From Luzula sylvatica (lineage: Eukaryota; Streptophyta; Magnoliopsida; Poales; Juncaceae), in contig OX326957.1 in NCBI GenBank assembly GCA_946800325.1, positions 64,335,570 through 64,399,569 of the forward strand: DNA of 64,000 bases, given 5' to 3'. A model generated the notes under the pieces. The model was not told the DNA's origin, ran no database searches, and saw only the letters and a list, made by a program, of their open reading frames with translations. Positions within the stretch are counted from its first letter, which is position 1, and every line of letters begins with the position of its first letter. Shown one piece after another: positions 58,168 to 64,000 of this stretch. Both the position numbers and the translations under genes were made by a program.

Positions 58168-58800
58168 TAGTGGGCAATTGCTCTCAGGCTCAGAGTTTGC
58201 GCTTGCCAGGACCAAAAATGCAGTGTTTCGTCAATTAGACGCCACTGATTCCAAATATATTGTTTCTTTCAAAGATTTTGTCCAGGCACAATTAAAAACT
58301 CGATATTCTGGTAAGCAAAATAAAATTGCAATAATTTGACATAATCGAGTTGGTTTCTTTTATGAAGTGGTGAGATCGTAAATTCTCAATTCTTAATTCT
58401 TTACAACATAAAAAACAAATTAATGTTTTTGGTTGTGATATCTACAGATTAAAAATGCAGGAGTCGATGGAGTAGAATTGGAACCTCGTACCCTAGATAA
58501 CGAAGATCAAGCTGCAGTTAACTTCTTCGTCTTTTGGGATTTTCTTTTCTAGCTTTCGCTCTATCACTTCCAATATTAAACATAGATAAACTTTAAGAAG
58601 GATTTCTGTTTTGTTTTTTACATTTGAAATTTTAGTCTCAAGACTCAAATAGATAGGAGAAAAGCTATTGCCATTGCCAGTTTCTGCAAGGCTTAAGAAA
58701 CTGCTAAAGAATGAAATTATTATGGAACCAAGAGAATGTGTGAGGCATTTAATTTTATCCCTCTGCTTGAGTTATTTGATTCTCCCAAGATCACTAAGTC
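58168..58800 (+). pseudogene. Unrecognised exon-like fragments right of the copia
   Basis: 58168-58310 follows an acceptor-like CACTTATCAG and ends before GTAAGC. It is open in one frame, with words GSEFALARTKNAVFRQLDAT and VSFKDFVQAQLKTRYS. A second piece, 58448-58550, follows ATCTACAG and reads IKNAGVDGVELEPRTLDNED until TAG. A third, 58640-58800, is broken. They look like successive exons of a host gene, but I do not recognise it and find no start. They may be a relic cut by the copia, or the 3' end of a longer gene. Confidence 0.4.
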
Positions 58801-59288
58801 TCACTTCTTTCAAAAAATGATCCTTTGAAGTTTGTTTTCAAAATGTGGACCAATCCGGGAATAAGAATTCGGTGGAATTCTAAACTTAGAATTCGATGTT
58901 CCGCCGAATAAAAAATTTTGCGCGGTCAATTTTTCAAGATCGCGTGATCAATTTTTCGTATGCGGAACCTCTTCGCATACGAAAATGCCAAAAAATGAGA
59001 CTTATTTTGCACTTCCGCACTCTTTGAGTTTTCAGAAACGTAGAAACGGAGTCATATTCACAAATAAGTCCATGCACCCAGCACTTAAATGGAGCAACTC
59101 GTTATAGGAGCAACTCGTGTCAATTATCTAATAATCGCAAGCTTGTTATAGGATAGCCTAACTACCTACCCTTGCAACAAAAAAAAAATCTTGCATCGAA
59201 CCTTTTGTACCGGACATTTCATTAATGAAAATCCGAGAGTTTGTTTCTCCTTACAAAAAAAATGTTAGTTTTTCAAGAGAAAAAGACC
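58801..59288. other. Intergenic DNA
   Basis: No gene. It contains an inverted word pair, CGTATGCGGAACCTCTTCGCATACG (in two arms), near 58958-58982, and several GCG-containing words unlike the flanks. Origin unknown. Confidence 0.5.
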
Positions 59289-59519
59289 TGTTGGATCTAT
59301 AATCGATTTTTGTTATGAACATAATAATATGAATGTCATTGTATTATATTATGGTAATTATTATAGTATTAATCTCTTGTATTGTAAGTTTTGTTTTGAC
59401 CTAATCACACCCTCTACTATATAAAGAGGGTAGTGGTCATTGTATTTGTTGATTTTTTTTCAATAAAATATTTTTCTCTCTCCTCTCTTTTCTTCTTGTT
59501 TGAGTTTTATTTTATAACA
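59289..59519 (+). repeat. 5' LTR of the decayed copia
   Basis: 231 bp, TGTTGGATCTATAATC to TTTTATAACA. A TATATAAA box lies at 59418-59425 and CAATAAAATA at about 59461. Confidence 0.8.
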
Positions 59520-62500
59520 CGTTATCAGCACGAGATTCAACCAACTGAGAAAAGAAGAATTCGATCACGAGACTATCCAATTGAGATTTTTGAATCACGC
59601 GGCAATCTCAAAATTTCAGTCGAAGGTATTGTTTTAATTCTCTACTAGTGTGTATATATATTCTTTTTATTTTCAATGATAAATTGTAATCACTCTTATG
59701 ACATATTAGGATTATAATTATTAATAATAAAAAGAAACAAAACAAAACAATGAATCCGAAGTTTCATTGTGATTTGTCAAGGTAATTTGTCAAATTAAAT
59801 CAGAAGTTTTTTTTTTTTTTTGAAAATAGAACAATGATGTCAATTTCTTATGAAATCTGAATTTTGACATAGAAAAATCATGGTTCTTTCATTGAGAGTA
59901 ACTTTCATTGAGATAAAATAGTAACTTTCATGGTGCTTTAATTGTGAATAATAATTGCTATTTTTATTTGGTACGTTTCATTTTGTGTTTTTATTTGGTG
60001 CTGAAAAAAAAAAAACTGGTTTTTATTAAATTATTACGTTTTTCATTGATTAAGGTCTGAATTATGTTAAGTGGATATTTATTTATTTATTTTACTGTTG
60101 AAATTTGGTGGCCTAATTCATGCATGTTTCTAGTAAAGAAATCTTTGTCAACTAGTACAGAAATTATACATATTTAATAAATCGTACAATAAACAAATCA
60201 TTGCAAATTTGGTGCTTTAAACATTATGTGCGAATTGATTTCTGTTTACGGTGAATAATTTAAATAGTAAATTTACTGTATAGCGAAATTTTTAAATTTT
60301 GCAAATCAACAAATTATATTAAAAATCAATGAGTTTGTTAAAGCTTATATGATTAAAGATACCAGAAGTATAATGATATTTCGCTTATACCATAATTATA
60401 ATACCAGAAGTATATGATTATAATTTATACCAGAAGTATAAGCATGATTAAAGATACTGTATAGTGAAATATTTAAAGCTTATATGATTAAAGATACCAG
60501 AAGTATCATGTTTCGCTTTATAATTGTTGCATTTTATATGTATAATCCATTTTGTATATTGAATGTAATCCATTTTATAAACTCTGATCGAAGATGATAC
60601 TTCTCGAAAGGTACGTGAGAAGCGCAATGGATTTCATTTGATTTATTTCATATATATTGATTGTTGATCAACAAATATTTCTGTTGATAAATTATTTTAT
60701 GTCATGTGTTGATTTTATATTGAAAAAAAAAAAAAACGATTGAATCCCAGAAGTGAATATCGTTCCGAAAATTTATATACATAAAAGGAAAAATATATAT
60801 CATGTCAGAAGCATATTACATTATGTTACTTAAAAGCCTATTATGCCAGAAGCAAAATGCATCATTAATATATTTTCATGGTCTTTCTAACGGCCTGACG
60901 AAATAGTATTCGAGTTTTAAGTAAAAATAAGTAAATAAATAAATAGTTATTATTTATATGTAACTAGAAGTTGCATGTTCATTTTATTACACACCAGAAG
61001 TTGCTCGCTTAAATTATGCACCAGAAGTTGTAAGTATATTTATCTTTATCTTTATTTTATTTTTTTTCTATTTATTTAGCGCACATTTATTGTATATACG
61101 TTCTTTTTTGCACATTTACTTCTAACACTTTTATTTTCACAAATTTAATTTTGACTATTTATGCATATGTAGTTGCAATTTAGTTTATTGATACAAATAA
61201 AATTTGAAATTTGATTTTACTGAAGCCCGAAGTTTCAATATAAATTGCATTGTATTGAAACCTGAAGTTTCAATATAAAATGGCGATGTTCAAAGTTAAA
61301 GAACATCTAACAAAGTTGATAATGTCATTAAAAGCACCGGGAGTTGCAAGAGAATCAAATATGTAATATATTTAGCCAATATTAAAGGCTTGATATGAAT
61401 AAATATTGGAAGAAAAATAGAGTATTGAAGATATTCTAGATAAATTATTTTTATAGTTATGACGTAAGAAATTCGCTCATTAAAAGGCAAATACAAATAA
61501 GAGAATTTAAGAAGTATTTGAATTAATTTTGTCATGTCTCTTTTATTGAAAAACAAATTGCATTGGCGATTGATATTATTCCATTTCCAGAAGTGAATGT
61601 TGTCTCGAAGACAAAACTAAAATTATAGCCGACATAAATATTGATCATGATAACAAAATCACATAATAATTAAGAGGACTCACGAAAGAATGATCACAAA
61701 GAATATTAAAATATATTCTTCATAACGTGACTTAAAATAGTTGTACCAGTCGTACAACATATGAATTTGTTTTGTTTATCAAACCTCTTGAAGAGAAAAA
61801 CAAGAAACAGAAAAGATGATTTTCTTATCTATCAAGATAAAACTTATCTTATGTCGAATTATTTGTTTAATCAATAAAGATATGTGCGTATTAAATTACA
61901 AGAGCGTATGTTTATGATTGTTGACTCTAGAAGAGTCACTATTTGATTGCTCTAGAAGAGACGTTATCTATATTGCTCCGAAAGAGTCATCATGCTAATT
62001 GAAACACATTTGTTTATTTTTTATGACATGAATTTTGTAAAATTGAAATCATGTTATTATGAACTAGAAGTTCAATATATAAAATAAAAGGCAAATTTAT
62101 GATTGGAATTAATTGATTATACATAGAATATGCATGTCACGATCATGACTCGATTAAGACCAACTATTTATGTATTCCCCAATCTCTATTATAACTTGTG
62201 AGTGACCGGTGTAAAATGCATTCACTGAATTTTGGAATGTGTACCAGATGTGTGATAACACATGGACGAGTTAAAAGAAGTGTTTTGTGTATATATGGTT
62301 GTTTTATTCTTGAAATTGTATATCTTGAATGATTATTTAGTTGAACCAGAAGTTCTGAACAAGAAGTTTAAATATGTACATGTAAACGAGAAGTTCACAT
62401 TCAAGAAAGCAACAAAATTGAATATGTTTGTTGAAAATATGAAATTCCTGAAGAAAATATTATATACACAACTAAGATGCTGTTAGTAAATAACCAAACA

Positions 62501-64000
62501 CGAGTGAAAATTTTCAAAATATAAGATATCATGTTAGTCCCGAAGAACTTCATTAGATATTAATAAAAAATATCAGGAACTCGTGCCTAAATCAAGGGGA
62601 AGAGATTGAAAACTGGAAAAATGAAAAATTATAAGCATCATCATATCAGATCCTCAAACAAGTAAACATGAACTAGGAATTCATAAATTAATTATTTGCA
62701 CGGAATTGCAAATTGGTGATTTGATGCATTTATCAATACAAAAATGATTAATAGATAAAATTTTCCAGTCTAAAATTGCTCATATTTGTAGTATAATATC
62801 CTTGGATAATTTTAAAATAAGCCTGGAGCGTGGTCGACCAATCGGTTCCAATATTAGAAATCCAATGGAATAAGAATGAGCACGATAAAAGGTTGGCAAT
62901 AAAGAAGTTGACAATACTTCTAATAATATATCGTTTTTAACAGGATAATAAAAGATTAATTAGTAGATTTGACATATATATAATCTTTGAAGAAGATTCA
63001 GGTACCTGACAATACTGAAATTATTGAAATAATAAGATCTAAAAATAATGTCTTTACTAGAAAAAGATGGAACCGAAATGAAACTATAGTTATTAGAAAG
63101 TTGGCATGGGTGCACTTTCAATTTATAATCAATAAAACGAGGATCTAAAATTAATTAATTGTTGAATGTCGACATTTAAAACTATTGGCCATAATAGAAA
63201 TCACATATGAAAAATGAAATTGATGGACTCGAAGTCCGAAAAACACCATGGTGATGTAAATTATATTTATTTATTTTAAGTTTTTTTTAGGGTCTCTGAA
63301 GGACTAAAATCGTGTTTTGTATTCATTATAACAGATTATTCATATGACTCATTTAGTTATAATATTCATGAAAATCCCCGTAGGATTTAGTATGCCTGAC
63401 GCATACAATTCAAACTCTCGAGAGATATAATATGTTAAATTATAAAGATCTTTGCATGAATAAAATATGAGTTATAAGATATAATCGTTATAATAAATAA
63501 GGATATATATACCGATATGGATGATCAAATATGCAGATACATATTTATTACAAATAAATAGTGTTTAATTAATAATTATTTGAACTCCTGAAGAGTTCTA
63601 AAAGGCAATTACTAAAAGAAGAAATTTGACGTGGAAGATATTGAATGTGATAATATTTGTCCTTGATCATGGTTTTGTCCTACTGGGTTTTCCTGACAAG
63701 GTTTTTTATGAGGCGTATGAAAGATAATAATGTTGCACTCTTTTTCCTTCACTAGAATTTTTGTCCCATTGGGTTTTACCTAGTAAGGTTTTAACGAGGC
63801 AGATTTTTATGATATAAATATCCTAAGCGAGCTTTCATAACAAGTTCTTCATTCACAATCAGAGTGACTAAAAACGAAATTAAGCAATTCAAGCATAATT
63901 ATTTTTTTGAAAAACGTGAAGATTGTAGACCTGTAGTCCAAACAACTATCGTATGCAACCTACGAACTACAAGTGGGTATGTATAAAAAAAAAAAAGGAA
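59289..64000 (+). mobile_element. Decayed copia element, 5' LTR and interior, runs to the window edge
   Basis: The LTR at 59289-59519 is followed by CGTTATCAGCACGAG, a primer-site sequence common after plant copia LTRs. The interior has no open pol. Relics include RGRPIGSN (about 62830), a pol hinge word, and two TTTTGTCCYAYTGGGTTTT...AAGGTTTTNACGAGGC segments (63670-63715 and 63760-63802). The latter typify the 3' end of copia interiors. No 3' LTR is seen before 64000. The 74-codon frame at 62262 is not a gene. Confidence 0.75.

Noticed and set aside
62262..62486. 74-codon Lys/Phe-rich frame
   Set aside because: No motif, AT-driven composition, inside a decayed copia.

Overview
This is nuclear DNA of a flowering plant, almost certainly a eudicot. 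The evidence is a three-exon R2R3-MYB gene, a five-exon plant two-LIM gene, copia elements primed by initiator tRNA-Met, and AT-rich intergenic DNA packed with plant-type DNA transposons. I cannot name the species. Only two host genes look intact: an R2R3-MYB of the LAF1/MYB18 type (19437-21513, minus) and a WLIM2-type LIM protein (52673-53647, plus). Nearly everything else is mobile or repetitive DNA, and most of it can be resolved into nested insertions with matching target-site duplications.

Left part (1-16800): a diverged satellite of about 175 bp, itself three related 58-bp subunits, is cut by two insertion stacks. The first is a minus-strand solo LTR (941-10248) that contains a complete 8.26-kb copia-type element of the same LTR family in the opposite orientation (1296-9551, TSD TCCAC). 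The second is a TTCGGGTCG-iterated element (12096-15718) that contains a non-autonomous CACTA transposon (12107-14978, TSD GCA) carrying exon-like host sequence.

Middle (16800-34600): the MYB gene is followed by an old inverted-repeat element broken by a 5-kb Mutator-like element (23703-28694). That element carries a captured two-exon gene fragment, a hAT element (24275-25143, TSD ATCACAAT) and a 1.5-kb solo LTR (27078-28586, TSD TTTCT). Then come a MULE-type MITE (29770-30946, TSD TAAAAACAA) and an antisense copia RT relic.

33254-44107: a second solo LTR of the family at 27078 (TSD TTGAT) holds a minus-strand sister of the first copia element (34597-42145, TSD GGTTC). It also holds a PIF/Harbinger-like element (42338-43982, TSD ATT) that captured a ribosomal protein L31 exon.

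Right part (44100-64000): several small inverted-repeat elements, the WLIM2 gene, a 5'-truncated copia with nearly complete but interrupted gag-pol (53784-58077), unrecognised exon-like DNA, and the 5' LTR plus decayed interior of another copia (59289 to the window end).

The most unusual signal is shared by four places in two LTR families. These are arrays of quasi-palindromes with CGT/ACG-like arms around a self-complementary 4-base core, spaced about 21 bp (two helical turns). The core differs between copies: TATA at 2620-3110 and 27690-28240, CCGG at 34250-34300, CATG at 40800-41170. In the solo LTRs the arrays lie directly upstream of a TATA box; in the copia elements they occupy the leader after the primer-binding site.
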